A stretch of DNA of 64,000 nt from Gilichinskyi gelida (GTDB taxonomy: Bacteria; Acidobacteriota; Thermoanaerobaculia; Gp7-AA8): the NCBI GenBank assembly GCA_038040385.1, contig JBBPII010000017.1:1-64000 (forward strand), read 5' to 3'. Of the stretch, positions 1-8,395 are shown piece after piece. The translations under genes and the position numbers were made by a program. The stretch's first letter is position 1. Every line of letters starts with the position of its first letter. The notes beneath the pieces are model-generated. The model was not told the DNA's origin and did not search any database. It worked only from the letters and a program-made list of their open reading frames with translations.

Positions 1-195
1 GTGACACGTTGGACCTTGGCCCCGATCTCTCAACCGGGCGGTTGATCGCGGTGTTGTCGGAACCCGCTTTCGCGCCCGGTGCGGCTCGCTCCGACCTCGC
101 GGACCGACCGCTGTCCGTGCTCCTTGGCGGCCTCGCCGCGGCCCGGCCCCCCTGTGTTCGGGGGGGCGCCCCCCCGCGCCCCTACCATCCCGAGG

Positions 196-708
196 TCAGA
201 ACGTCCGGAACTGCAGCGCGTCGGTCGCGGCGGCGACGCACATCTGGCTCACGCCCGCATCGCTGTACGCCCAGTCGTGGCTGATGCCGGTCACCATCAG
301 CGCATCGTCAGGGCAAAGCTCCCCGAGCGCGCGGCCGAGGGTCTGCACCTCGGTGCGGTCGTCGGACTGGACCACGAACGTCGACTCGAACGGTAGCGCA
401 ACCACGACGCCCAGCCGGTGGATGGCGTCGTGGAGCTCGCTGTAGTCGGCGTCGGGCGTGAGGCTGTGGCGGATCAGCAGGAAGTCGCGCGCGATGGTGC
501 ACTGCGAGCAGCCCACGATCAGCCGCGCGTCGTCGTCGATCTGCGACCGCAGCCACCGCACCAGCGGCGCCGCGTGCCGCTCCTCGGACAGCCACACGAA
601 CCAGCTTTGATCGAAGTTCGGCTCCGCGCCCAGGCGCCGCATGGCGTGCGACACTCCCGCCGTCAGCTCCCCTTCGTAGCAGATCTGAAAGAGCTTGATC
701 TCGCCCAT
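196..708 (-). CDS. Hypothetical protein, 170 aa
   Basis: A complete reading frame with no family I can name. The protein is soluble-looking, without signal peptide or membrane segment, and has a Cys pair in GCSQC near the middle. I chose the ATG at 708 over the GTG one codon earlier because GGGGAGGG lies about 4 nt upstream of it. It is divergent from the DoxX gene at 769. The 195 bases to its left hold no gene, only a C/G-run-rich stretch around 150-185. Coding status is supported by codon pattern and the ribosome-binding site; the function is unknown. Confidence 0.65.
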   Translation of the reverse strand: MGEIKLFQICYEGELTAGVSHAMRRLGAEPNFDQSWFVWLSEERHAAPLVRWLRSQIDDDARLIVGCSQCTIARDFLLIRHSLTPDADYSELHDAIHRLGVVVALPFESTFVVQSDDRTEVQTLGRALGELCPDDALMVTGISHDWAYSDAGVSQMCVAAATDALQFRTF

Positions 709-768
709 CACACCCTCCCCGGTAGCTCAATTCAACGTTTGCAGATGTGGTGATTATAGACTCTCGCC

Positions 769-1179
769 ATGATCACCAGCATCGCGCTCCTTCTGCTTCG
801 CTTGCTGGTGATGATCGTCTTCGTCTGGAGCGGCTGGGGTCACGCCAAGGACCCCGTCGCCAGCGGCAAGGACATCGGCTTCAGCCCCCCCTTCGCCCGC
901 CTCCTCGGCATCGTCGAGCTGCTCGCCGGGCTGGGCGTCGGCTTCGGCGTACTGACCCGGCTTTCAGCGCTTGGGTTGATGATCGTGATGCTCGGCGCGA
1001 TGCATCGCAAGATCTTCGTCTGGAGCACGGGCTTCTGGGGGAAGGACTCGCACGGTTGGCATTACGACCTGATCTTCTTCGCCATCAACTTGCTGATCCT
1101 CGGCACGGCCGGCGGGCCGTGGACGCTCACGCGGCTCCTGGTCCGCGTGAGCGCCCTTCGGTGGCTGGCGAAGGCGTAA
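769..1179 (+). CDS. DoxX family membrane protein (first of two)
   Basis: A 136-aa inner-membrane protein with four hydrophobic segments (roughly residues 3-20, 45-65, 70-85 and 100-118), the usual DoxX layout. Residues WSGWGH after the first helix match the family's conserved polar patch. DoxX proteins are associated with quinone- or thiol-linked redox processes, but the substrate here is unknown. No Shine-Dalgarno is visible; TTATAG lies 9 nt before the ATG with TTCAAC 17 nt further upstream. It converges with a second DoxX gene only 6 bp away, so the two are tail to tail. Confidence 0.8.
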   Translation: MITSIALLLLRLLVMIVFVWSGWGHAKDPVASGKDIGFSPPFARLLGIVELLAGLGVGFGVLTRLSALGLMIVMLGAMHRKIFVWSTGFWGKDSHGWHYDLIFFAINLLILGTAGGPWTLTRLLVRVSALRWLAKA

Positions 1180-1185
1180 TCGCGC

Positions 1186-1686
1186 TCAGTGAGCGGCGGC
1201 TTCATGCCGCCGGACGGCCAGATTCCCTGCCGCACCGAGCGCCGCGGCACCGAGCGCGCTCCAGACGATCTGCGGCGACGACAGCCAGCCGAGGCCGAGC
1301 AACGCGTCGAGCGAGTAACGGCCGGGGCCGGTGAGCGCGAGGGTCACGCCGACGATGGCATAGAGCAGCGGCAGCTCGATGCCGTTCGACGCGGCAAAGA
1401 GACCGTGCGTCCAGTGGACGCTGACGGCCGCCACCACCATCACCGACAGAAGCAGCGCCGGACCGATCGGGCCGAGGAATCCGGCGGCGACGAGCAGGCC
1501 GCTGACGATCTCCCCGTAGGCCGCGGCCGCGGCAAAGAGCCTCCCGGGCTTGAAGCCGAGGTTCTCGAAGAATGCGCCCGTGCCGGCCAGGCCGTACCCG
1601 CCGAACCATCCGAACGCTTTCTGTGCGCCGTGCGCAGCCATGATCAAACCGATGGCGAGTCGTGCGATGAGAATGCCTTGATCCAT
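1186..1686 (-). CDS. DoxX family membrane protein (second)
   Basis: A four-helix DoxX protein of about 166 aa. The N-terminal segment contains the family signature AAHGAQKAFGWFGG. Two ATGs exist. The one at 1695 follows AAGGAG with no spacing, whereas the ATG at 1686 is 9 nt after AGGAAGGAG, so 1686 is the better start. The gene is divergent from an HxlR regulator, a very common pairing in which the regulator controls the DoxX gene through the palindromes between them. Probable role: redox or electrophile stress at the membrane (inference from HxlR/DoxX pairs). Confidence 0.85.
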   Translation of the reverse strand: MDQGILIARLAIGLIMAAHGAQKAFGWFGGYGLAGTGAFFENLGFKPGRLFAAAAAYGEIVSGLLVAAGFLGPIGPALLLSVMVVAAVSVHWTHGLFAASNGIELPLLYAIVGVTLALTGPGRYSLDALLGLGWLSSPQIVWSALGAAALGAAGNLAVRRHEAAAH

Positions 1687-1704
1687 GATGCCCATCTCCT
1701 TCCT

Positions 1705-1733
1705 AACTATAAAATCTATAGTTGCTATACAAC
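1705..1733. promoter_or_regulatory. Candidate HxlR operator: two adjacent palindromes
   Basis: A perfect inverted repeat AACTATA-N5-TATAGTT occupies 1705-1723. A second, GTTG-N5-CAAC, follows at 1721-1733 and shares bases with it. The site lies between the DoxX start (1686) and the HxlR start (about 1781). TA-rich palindromes of this kind are typical HxlR-family targets. It overlaps plausible -10 sequences for the DoxX gene, which suggests repression. Confidence 0.6.
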
Positions 1734-1780
1734 TTATGGCTACTATGAAATTCCCGACGAGGATCGGGTATTCTCCACGA

Positions 1781-2167
1781 GTGGTGAAAAAGCCTGCCGA
1801 ACACGACGTGACGGTCTGCGACCAGTTCCATCACGCCATCGAGCTGATCGGGCGCCGGTGGACCGGCGCGGTCATTTTCGTCCTGCTGCGATCGCGGTCG
1901 CGGTTCGCCGACCTGCGCGCAGCGATCCCCGACATCACCGACCGCATGCTCAGCGAGCGCCTGCAGGAGCTCGAGGAGGAAGGCGTCCTGGAGCGGAGCG
2001 TTTTCCCGGAAACGCCCGTTCGGGTCGAGTACTCGCTCACCAAGAAAGGGCGGGCCCTGGCATCGGCCTTCGAGGCCATCGGCGAGTGGGCCCACAAATG
2101 GAATGCGCCGAAAGCGGACGCGGCGACGCAGAAGTCAGGGCGAAAACGTCAGCTGGCGCGAGAGTGA
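1781..2167 (+). CDS. HxlR-family winged-helix transcriptional regulator
   Basis: A single-domain HxlR protein of about 128 aa. It has CDQFHHAIELIGRRW near the start (the conserved Cys and the IGGRW-like motif), the recognition region DITDRMLSERLQELEEEG, and the wing RVEYSLTKKGRAL. The ATGs at 1685, 1736 and 1745 are in frame, but the GTG at 1781 gives the normal family length and has TATTCT exactly 6 nt before it, matching the leaderless pattern seen elsewhere here. HxlR proteins usually sense electrophiles or redox state through the N-terminal Cys. It is divergent from, and likely represses, the DoxX gene at 1186. Confidence 0.8.
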   Translation: MVKKPAEHDVTVCDQFHHAIELIGRRWTGAVIFVLLRSRSRFADLRAAIPDITDRMLSERLQELEEEGVLERSVFPETPVRVEYSLTKKGRALASAFEAIGEWAHKWNAPKADAATQKSGRKRQLARE

Positions 2168-2376
2168 TAGGTCTGCGTCGTTCCGCACTCGCGGCAGAGG
2201 AAGTGCAGCGTGCCGCGGCGGCTCCACGGATTCAGCGCGTCGCACACCGCGCAGAGCGTCTCTTGCGGCGGAAACGGACGCCGGCAGTGATCGCAGTCGA
2301 CAGGGTTGCCGGTGGCGCTCGCGTCCTCTTCGCAACTCACTTCGCTGCATTCTGGGCAGCGCCAGCAAACGGCCAT
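2149..2376 (-). CDS. Small four-CxxC zinc-ribbon protein
   Basis: A 75-aa protein made almost entirely of Cys pairs: CPEC near residue 8, CDHC near 28, CAVC near 42 and CREC near 61. These could form two treble-clef or zinc-ribbon units. I cannot assign a named family. It overlaps the 3' end of the HxlR gene on the other strand by 19 bp. The regular CxxC spacing argues for a real gene. Its role, in nucleic-acid or protein binding, is unknown. Confidence 0.6.
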   Translation of the reverse strand: MAVCWRCPECSEVSCEEDASATGNPVDCDHCRRPFPPQETLCAVCDALNPWSRRGTLHFLCRECGTTQTYHSRAS

Positions 2377-2433
2377 CGTTAATACGCGCGATATTAGCGA
2401 TGAAAAAGTGAAGAGTAAAGAGTGATGAGTGGG

Positions 2434-4101
2434 CTACTTCATCTTGGCCCACGCATCCTTCAGCGACACCGTCCGATTGAACACCAGCTTCTGCGAGCTC
2501 GAATCGGCATCGACGCAAAAGTATCCGAGCCGCTCGAACTGGTAGCGGGTCAGCGGCGCGGCGCCGGCGACCGACGGCTCGAGCTTGGCGTGCGGCACCA
2601 CGTCGCACGAATGCGGGTTGAGGTCGTCGAGGAAGTTCCCGCTCTCCTCTGGATTCTCGCTGCGGAAGAGGCGATCGTAGAGGCGGACCTCGCAGTCGAC
2701 GGCGTGCGCGGCGGAGACCCAGTGCAGCGTCGCCTTTGGGCGGCGGCCGTCGGGCGCGTCGCCGCCGCGCGTTGCGGGATCGATCGTCGCCCGCAGCTCC
2801 ACCACGTTGCCCGCGCCGTCCTTCACCGCGCTGGTGCAGGTCAGAAAGTACGCGGAGCGGAGGCGCACTTCGCGTCCCGGCGCCAGACGGAAGAACTTCT
2901 TCGGCGGCTCCTCCATGAAGTCGTCGCGCTCGATGTAGACCACGCGCGAGAACGGCACTTTCCGTGAGCCCGTCGACGGGTCCTCCGGATTGTTGGGCGA
3001 CTCCAGCCAGTCGATCTCCCCTTCCGGAACGTTCTCGATGACCACGCGCAGCGGGTCGAGGACGCCCATGATGCGCGGCGCGGTCTTGTTGAGGTCCTCG
3101 CGGATGCAGAACTCCAGCAGCCCAACGTCGATCACGTTCTCGCGCTTGGCCACCCCCACCCGCTCGCAGAAATTGCGGATGGCCGCCGGAGTCACGCCGC
3201 GGCGCCGCAGTCCGGCGAGGGTCGGCAAGCGGGGATCGTCCCAGCCGCGCACGTGCCCTTCTTCCACCAACCGCAGCAGCTTCCGCTTCGACATCACCGT
3301 GTAATTGAGGTTGAGCCGCGCGAACTCATACTGCCGCGGGCGCGCCGGCACCGGCACGTTCTCCATCAGCCAGTCGTAGAGCGGGCGGTGGTCTTCGAAC
3401 TCCAGGGTGCAGAGCGAATGCGTGATCCCCTCGATGGCGTCCGAGAGCGGATGCGCGTAGTCGTACATCGGATAGATGCACCAGGCGTCGCCGGTGCGGT
3501 GGTGCGTCTCGTGGCGGATGCGGTAGAACGCCGGGTCGCGCATGTTGATGTTCGGCGACGCCATATCGATCTTGGCCCGCAGCACGTGCGCGCCGTCCGG
3601 AAACTCCCCCGCGCGCATGCGTCGAAAGAGATCGAGGCTCTCCTCGGCCGGACGGTCGCGATACGGCGACTCCGTCCCCGGCTCGGTCAGCGTCCCACGC
3701 GTGGCGCGGATCTCCTCCGCTGACTGGCTGTCGACGTACGCCTTCCCCGTCGCGATCAGATGCTCGCCCCACTGGTAGAGCTGCTCGAAGTAGTCGGAGG
3801 CATGGTAGTGATGCTCGCCCCAGTCGAAGCCGAGCCACCGCACATCCCCCTCGATGGCCTCGGCGTACTCCACGTCTTCCTTCACCGGATTGGTGTCGTC
3901 GAAGCGCAGATTGCATCGGCCGCCGTACTCGATGGCGACGCCGAAGTTGAGGCAGATCGACTTCGCGTGCCCGATGTGCAGATAGCCGTTCGGCTCCGGC
4001 GGGAAACGGGTGATGACGGTGTGATGGCGGCCGGCGGCGAGGTCTTGCTCGACGATTTCGCGAATGAAGTCGCGCGGCTTTGTGGAGGTTTCGATGGTCA
4101 A
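2434..4101 (-). CDS. glnS: Glutaminyl-tRNA synthetase
   Basis: Class I aminoacyl-tRNA synthetase that charges tRNA-Gln. The 555-aa length matches bacterial GlnS (554 aa in E. coli). The PPEPNGYLHIGHAKS signature (HIGH) is at residues 34-48, and the KMSKS-like MSKRK follows the NYT segment near residue 265. The C-terminal anticodon-binding beta-barrels run to the end. The reading frame extends upstream but conservation starts at TTG 4101, and no ATG or GTG lies nearby. TATAGA sits 9 nt before the TTG. Having GlnS implies this organism does not rely solely on the transamidation route for Gln-tRNA. Confidence 0.95.
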   Translation of the reverse strand: MTIETSTKPRDFIREIVEQDLAAGRHHTVITRFPPEPNGYLHIGHAKSICLNFGVAIEYGGRCNLRFDDTNPVKEDVEYAEAIEGDVRWLGFDWGEHHYHASDYFEQLYQWGEHLIATGKAYVDSQSAEEIRATRGTLTEPGTESPYRDRPAEESLDLFRRMRAGEFPDGAHVLRAKIDMASPNINMRDPAFYRIRHETHHRTGDAWCIYPMYDYAHPLSDAIEGITHSLCTLEFEDHRPLYDWLMENVPVPARPRQYEFARLNLNYTVMSKRKLLRLVEEGHVRGWDDPRLPTLAGLRRRGVTPAAIRNFCERVGVAKRENVIDVGLLEFCIREDLNKTAPRIMGVLDPLRVVIENVPEGEIDWLESPNNPEDPSTGSRKVPFSRVVYIERDDFMEEPPKKFFRLAPGREVRLRSAYFLTCTSAVKDGAGNVVELRATIDPATRGGDAPDGRRPKATLHWVSAAHAVDCEVRLYDRLFRSENPEESGNFLDDLNPHSCDVVPHAKLEPSVAGAAPLTRYQFERLGYFCVDADSSSQKLVFNRTVSLKDAWAKMK

Positions 4102-4120
4102 GGGCGGGAGTCTATAACGA

Positions 4121-4212
4121 CGGGTCTCGGGGTCTCGGCGGGTCTCGGGGTCTCGCGGGGTACTGAATTGTCGGCGCCCTCGCCCGCGAGACCCCGAGAC
4201 CGCGAGACCCCG
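4121..4212. repeat. GGGTCTCGGGGTCTCG repeat with inverted arm
   Basis: Two near-identical direct copies of GGGTCTCGGGGTCTCG (4122-4137 and 4140-4155) are followed by inverted copies (GAGACCCCGAGACCGCGAGA, about 4187-4206). Together they can form a long hairpin between the divergent glnS and TonB receptor genes. This is one of several palindromic repeat families in the window. Confidence 0.7.
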
Positions 4213-4227
4213 CAACCACGTCAGCCA

Positions 4228-4249
4228 TTGACCCGTTGACAGGGTCAAC
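4228..4249. promoter_or_regulatory. Nested palindromic operator upstream of TonB receptor
   Basis: TTGACCC (4228-4234) and GGGTCAA (4242-4248) form a perfect inverted repeat. The spacer carries an inner perfect palindrome, GTTGAC-AGG-GTCAAC (4235-4249). A TTGACA sequence inside it could serve as a -35 element for the receptor gene starting at 4304; the matching -10 is weak. A regulator bound here would block that promoter. Confidence 0.45.
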
Positions 4250-4303
4250 ACATGAGCGCACATTACTGCAAACCACAACTTGCAAAAGCACGAAGGAGAA
4301 GGC

Positions 4304-7207
4304 ATGCGCATACGTTTTTCTGCGATTTTCCTGGCCATCGTCCTCGCCGCGCCCATGGTCCTGGCACAGCAAGGGACTTCTGAAATCAAGGGCCAAGTGA
4401 CGGGCGGCGACGGCTCGCTGCTGCCGGGCGTCAGCGTGACGATCAAGCATCAGGAATCCGGCATCGTCCGCCTGACCGTCTCCGACAAGGACGGCGTCTA
4501 CTTCATGAGCGGCGTCACCCCCGGCACGTACGCGCTGAGCGCCGAGCTGTCGGGATTCAAGACCTTCCGCCGCCGCAACGTGCGTCTGGAGGTCGGCAAG
4601 ACCTCGACGGTCGACGTGAAGCTCGACATGGGGGCGGCGTCCGAGGAGATCACCGTGACCGCGTCCGCGCCGATCATCGACGTGACCTCGAAGGAAGTCG
4701 GCGGCAACATCACGGCGAAGGAACTGACGGAGCTGCCGTCGGTGAATCGCAACTTCATCGGATTCGTCGGCCTGCTGCCGGGCGTCGTGCCGAGCATCAG
4801 CACGGAGTCGTTCGGCTCCGACTCGGTGAGCGTCAACGGGCAAGACTCCCGCAACAACAACTACATGGTCGACGGCGGCAACAACAACGATGACGTCATC
4901 GGCCAGCGCGCCGGAACTCAGGCGCGCACGCCGATCGAGGCCATCCAGGAGTTTCAGGTCCTCACCGGCCAGTACGATGCGGAGTTCGGCCGCACCACCG
5001 GCGGCGTCATCAACGCGGTGACCAAGCAGGGGACGAACGACTTCAAGGGCGTGCTGTTCGGATTCCTGCAGGACGCGGCGTACACCAACAAGGACTTCTT
5101 CCGGAAGCAGTCGAACCAGCCGAAGCCCGACACCCGCTTCGTGCAGTACGGCGGTACCCTCGGCGGTCCGATCATCCAGGACAGGCTGCACTTCTTCACC
5201 AGCATCGAGCGGGTGCCGAACGACCGCGGCAACGCCTTCACCATCACCTCCCGGCCGGACGTCATCTTCCCCGTCACCCAGGACCGGGTGTGGAACATGT
5301 TGGCCCGCTTCGATCATCAGATCACCGCCAACCATAGCTGGGCGGTGCGCTGGCTGCGCGAGTCGTCGCCGCAGCAGAACCAGATCATTCCGCTGGGCAA
5401 CGGCAACAACGTCACCCCGGCAGCGGCGCGCGAAGAGTCGGACGTCGACATGACCGCCGTGGCGCACCTCAACAGCGTCCTCGGCGCGTCGAAGCTGAAC
5501 ACCGTCCGTGTGTCGTGGACGATGGAGAACGTCTCGTTCGGCAATCCCAACTTCAACGGCAACGGCCACGATCAGGCGGCGCTCGCGCCGACCCTGAACT
5601 TCCTCACTTATCAGGACCAGCAGAGCGACGTGGCCCAGGCGCGCATCAACAACTCCGTGGAGGTCAACGAAATCTTCAACTGGTACGCGAACAAGCACGA
5701 CATGAAGTTCGGCCTGTCGTACGAGAACGTGCGCGAGAAGTCGACCGACCAGGGCAACATGAACGGCACCTTCACCTTCGCCACCGACAAGCCGTTCAAC
5801 GCCGCCGATCCGTCGAGCTACCCCGAGCGCTTCTCCATCCGCGTGCCAGGCGCCACGCAGCTCGATCTGAAGGGCAACTTCATCACCGCCTTCGCCCAGG
5901 ACAAGTGGAGCCTCAACGACCGCACCACGCTCAGCGCCGGCCTGCGCTACGACGTCGAGACCCTCAAGCTTCCCGAGAACGACAATCCGCTGTTCTCGGA
6001 TCCCAACGACTATCCGGTCGACCGCAACAACCTCGCGCCACGCATCGGACTGACGTACGAGCTCCCGGGGGCGAAGACCACGGTGTTCCGCGGCGGAGTC
6101 GGCCGCTTCTACGACAAGACCCACCTCGAGCTGATTCAGGCCGTGGTCACCGCCGGAATGTTCTCCCGGTCGTTCGTCGTGACCTTCCCGACGCTCGCGC
6201 GCGATCCCGGACCGCGCCTCGGGAACAAGCCGACCGATCCGTTCCTGGTCAACGGCCCGACCGTCAACCGCGCTCTTCTGCAGAGCATGTTCGCGGCGGG
6301 CGCGAGGATCAAGAACACCGGCACCATCAATCTCGACAATCCCGATCGCGTGGTGCCGTACAGCGATCAGCTCTCGATCGGCGCCCAGCGGGAGATCCTC
6401 CCCGGCATGTCGCTCAACCTCGACTACGTCCACGCCGAGGGGCATGACCAGTTGATGCTGCTCGATCTCAATCCGGGGACACGCGCCACCACCAATCCGT
6501 CAAACGCGGTCGTCCGCACCAACACCGCCGTGTACGGTAACTCGGCGGCGCTCGAGCGCGTCAACACCGGCTCCAACACCTTCGACGCCATCGAGTTCCA
6601 GCTCGACCACCATCTCGGCGCCAGCTATCAGTACCGCGTGTCGTACACCTACTCGCGGGCCCGCGGGAACAGCTCGGGCAACGGCGCGCCGCAGAGCAAC
6701 TTCCAGCTCCTCGGCGACATGAATCTCGACGAGAACGAGGGCCCGAGCGACTTCGACAAGCCGCACAACCTCGTGCTCAGCGGCTCCTGGGCCGTCCCGC
6801 ATACCGGCGGTCTGACCCTGGCGATGGTCGGCCGGTATCTGTCCGGCGACCCGCTCACCATTCAGGACCAGAACTTCGACGTGAACCGCAACGGCATCCT
6901 CTTCGACCCGCTGCCGGCCGGTAAGTACAGCGGCACCGGCCTGAACTCGATCAGCGTGTCCAACGACGGCGGCCGCAACGGCGCGCGCGGTCCCGACTTC
7001 ATGCAGATCGATGCCCGCGTCGGATATCGCATCCCCGTGCACACCGCGCGCGTGGAGCTCATCGGCGAGGTCTTCAATCTCGCCGACCGGGCGAACTTCG
7101 CCAATCCGACCGGCAACCGTGCGTCGACGAACTTCCTGCGACTCACCGCGCTTCGGGCCGGCGGCGTTCCGCGCACCATGCAGTTCGGCGTCCGGATGTC
7201 CTACTGA
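4304..7207 (+). CDS. TonB-dependent receptor with N-terminal carboxypeptidase-like regulatory domain
   Basis: An outer-membrane receptor of 967 aa. A signal peptide (residues 1-22, cleaved near VLAQQ) is followed by a CarboxypepD_reg/CNA-B-like beta domain (about 25-105, beginning TSEIKGQVTGGDGSLLPGVS). A plug domain (about 115-225, with VNGQDSRNNNYMVDGG) and a long beta-barrel ending in an aromatic residue (FGVRMSY) complete it. GGAG lies 6 nt before the ATG at 4304. Oar-like receptors of this architecture are numerous in Acidobacteriota and usually import oligomeric substrates; the substrate here is unknown. The secreted protein at 7236 follows 28 bp downstream. Confidence 0.9.
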   Translation: MRIRFSAIFLAIVLAAPMVLAQQGTSEIKGQVTGGDGSLLPGVSVTIKHQESGIVRLTVSDKDGVYFMSGVTPGTYALSAELSGFKTFRRRNVRLEVGKTSTVDVKLDMGAASEEITVTASAPIIDVTSKEVGGNITAKELTELPSVNRNFIGFVGLLPGVVPSISTESFGSDSVSVNGQDSRNNNYMVDGGNNNDDVIGQRAGTQARTPIEAIQEFQVLTGQYDAEFGRTTGGVINAVTKQGTNDFKGVLFGFLQDAAYTNKDFFRKQSNQPKPDTRFVQYGGTLGGPIIQDRLHFFTSIERVPNDRGNAFTITSRPDVIFPVTQDRVWNMLARFDHQITANHSWAVRWLRESSPQQNQIIPLGNGNNVTPAAAREESDVDMTAVAHLNSVLGASKLNTVRVSWTMENVSFGNPNFNGNGHDQAALAPTLNFLTYQDQQSDVAQARINNSVEVNEIFNWYANKHDMKFGLSYENVREKSTDQGNMNGTFTFATDKPFNAADPSSYPERFSIRVPGATQLDLKGNFITAFAQDKWSLNDRTTLSAGLRYDVETLKLPENDNPLFSDPNDYPVDRNNLAPRIGLTYELPGAKTTVFRGGVGRFYDKTHLELIQAVVTAGMFSRSFVVTFPTLARDPGPRLGNKPTDPFLVNGPTVNRALLQSMFAAGARIKNTGTINLDNPDRVVPYSDQLSIGAQREILPGMSLNLDYVHAEGHDQLMLLDLNPGTRATTNPSNAVVRTNTAVYGNSAALERVNTGSNTFDAIEFQLDHHLGASYQYRVSYTYSRARGNSSGNGAPQSNFQLLGDMNLDENEGPSDFDKPHNLVLSGSWAVPHTGGLTLAMVGRYLSGDPLTIQDQNFDVNRNGILFDPLPAGKYSGTGLNSISVSNDGGRNGARGPDFMQIDARVGYRIPVHTARVELIGEVFNLADRANFANPTGNRASTNFLRLTALRAGGVPRTMQFGVRMSY

Positions 7208-7235
7208 TCCTCGAGGGTGGCGGGATAATGGCGGC

Positions 7236-7865
7236 ATGAAGCATGTCGCCATCCTCGCCGCCCTCCTCCTCCCTCCCGCCGCTCTCGCCTCCGATCTCGA
7301 GGCGCTGGTGGCCAAGGTCGTCGACACCTACGGCGGCAGCGCCGCCTGGGCCAAGGTGACGTCGATCGAGGCGAAAGGGCGCGTCGATCCATCGATGCGC
7401 AAAGGTCCCGGCGCCATGACCCGCAACTGGATCGCCGGCAACCTGCGCGTGGAGATCGTCTATCCCGACAAGACCGAGGTGCGCGCGCTGGAGAACGGGA
7501 AGGGGACGAACAACGGCCGCCAGTCGAGCGCCATGGAGCTCGACGGCATGCGTCTGCAGGCCGCGCGGCTCGCGCTGCCGCGCCTTCTCTCCGATAAGAA
7601 AGCGTCGCTGCGCGACCTCGGCACGAAGGACAACGTTCGCAGCGTCGAGATCGCCCTCGATGGGCCGCTGACCGTGACCGTCGACATCGACCCCGCCACC
7701 AGTCGCATCGTCCGCTCCGTCGGCCGTGCGAAAGAGCTCGCCTTCACCACCGTCTACAGCGACTTCCGCGTGGTGAGCGGCCTGCTCATCCCCTTCCACG
7801 AAGAGAACAGCGCGATGGGGATGAAGACAGCGGACATCTACCTGGAGACGGTGGAGGTCAGGTAG
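7236..7865 (+). CDS. Secreted protein of unknown function, LolA-like size
   Basis: A 209-aa protein with a clear signal peptide (MKHVAILAALLLPPAALA) and a mature domain rich in alternating beta-type segments. It ends in a segment (SGLLIPFHEE...) of the kind seen in periplasmic outer-membrane lipoprotein-sorting-like or DUF4292-like proteins. That similarity is by pattern only. GATAAT lies 6 nt before the ATG with no Shine-Dalgarno. It follows the TonB receptor on the same strand by 28 bp and may have its own promoter. Confidence 0.7.
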   Translation: MKHVAILAALLLPPAALASDLEALVAKVVDTYGGSAAWAKVTSIEAKGRVDPSMRKGPGAMTRNWIAGNLRVEIVYPDKTEVRALENGKGTNNGRQSSAMELDGMRLQAARLALPRLLSDKKASLRDLGTKDNVRSVEIALDGPLTVTVDIDPATSRIVRSVGRAKELAFTTVYSDFRVVSGLLIPFHEENSAMGMKTADIYLETVEVR

Positions 7866-7870
7866 TACGA

Positions 7871-7985
7871 CCCTCATCCGCCGCTTCGCGGCACCTTCTC
7901 CCGCAAGCGGGAGAAGGACAACCTGGCCCCTCGCCCGCGAAGCGGGAGAGGGTGGCCCTGAGCGTAGCGAAGGGCCGGGTGAGGG
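7871..7985. repeat. Palindromic repeat, CCCTCAYCC...GGGTGAGGG family, two nested units
   Basis: The outer arms CCCTCATCC and GGGTGAGGG enclose inner stems: CCTTCTCCCGC with GCGGGAGAAGG, and CCCTCGCCCGC followed by GCGGGAGAGGG. The element lies between convergent genes. A shorter member of the same family sits in frame inside queA at 21710-21778. Confidence 0.8.
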
Positions 7986-8375
7986 TCAGTAACCCGCGCA
8001 GAACGCCACGGTCTCGCGCAGCTTCGCGTGATCGAACGGCTTGCGGAACACGGCGCTCACCTGCCCGCGGAACGGTGCCTCGATGATCGCGTCGGGCACC
8101 GCCGTCTCCGTGGCGCCGGTGATGGCGATGACCGAGGGGCAGTCGGGGCGGAGGATTTGGAGCTGTTCGAGGAATTCCACGCCGCTCAGGTCGGGAAGAA
8201 TCATGTCCAGCACGATGACCGCGGGATTGGCGCTGACCGCCTTCTCCAGCCCTTCCGCGCCGGTCGCGGCGACACAGACATCGAAGCGCGCGTCGCGGCC
8301 CAGCTCGGCCGCGAGCAGCTTGCGCATCATGTCGTTGTCGTCGACGATCAGGACCGTCCGCTTGCCTTCGGACAC
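7986..8375 (-). CDS. Stand-alone response-regulator receiver protein
   Basis: A 129-aa CheY-like receiver. The acidic pair is in VLIVDDND, the phosphoacceptor Asp is in VIVLDMILPDLSG, the Thr position is in AITGAT, and the conserved Lys is in FRKPFD. There is no output domain. The GTG start at 8375 gives the normal receiver N-terminus; the frame extends upstream without conservation. It is divergent from a decayed amidohydrolase 20 bp away, and no partner kinase is adjacent. Confidence 0.85.
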   Translation of the reverse strand: MSEGKRTVLIVDDNDMMRKLLAAELGRDARFDVCVAATGAEGLEKAVSANPAVIVLDMILPDLSGVEFLEQLQILRPDCPSVIAITGATETAVPDAIIEAPFRGQVSAVFRKPFDHAKLRETVAFCAGY

Positions 8376-8395
8376 GGTGCGTCTAGGATAACGCC

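Noticed and set aside
4112..6445. 777-aa open frame antisense to the TonB receptor
   Set aside because: It is the reverse-strand shadow of a clearly conserved receptor gene and reads as low-complexity Val/Arg/Glu sequence typical of high-G+C shadows.
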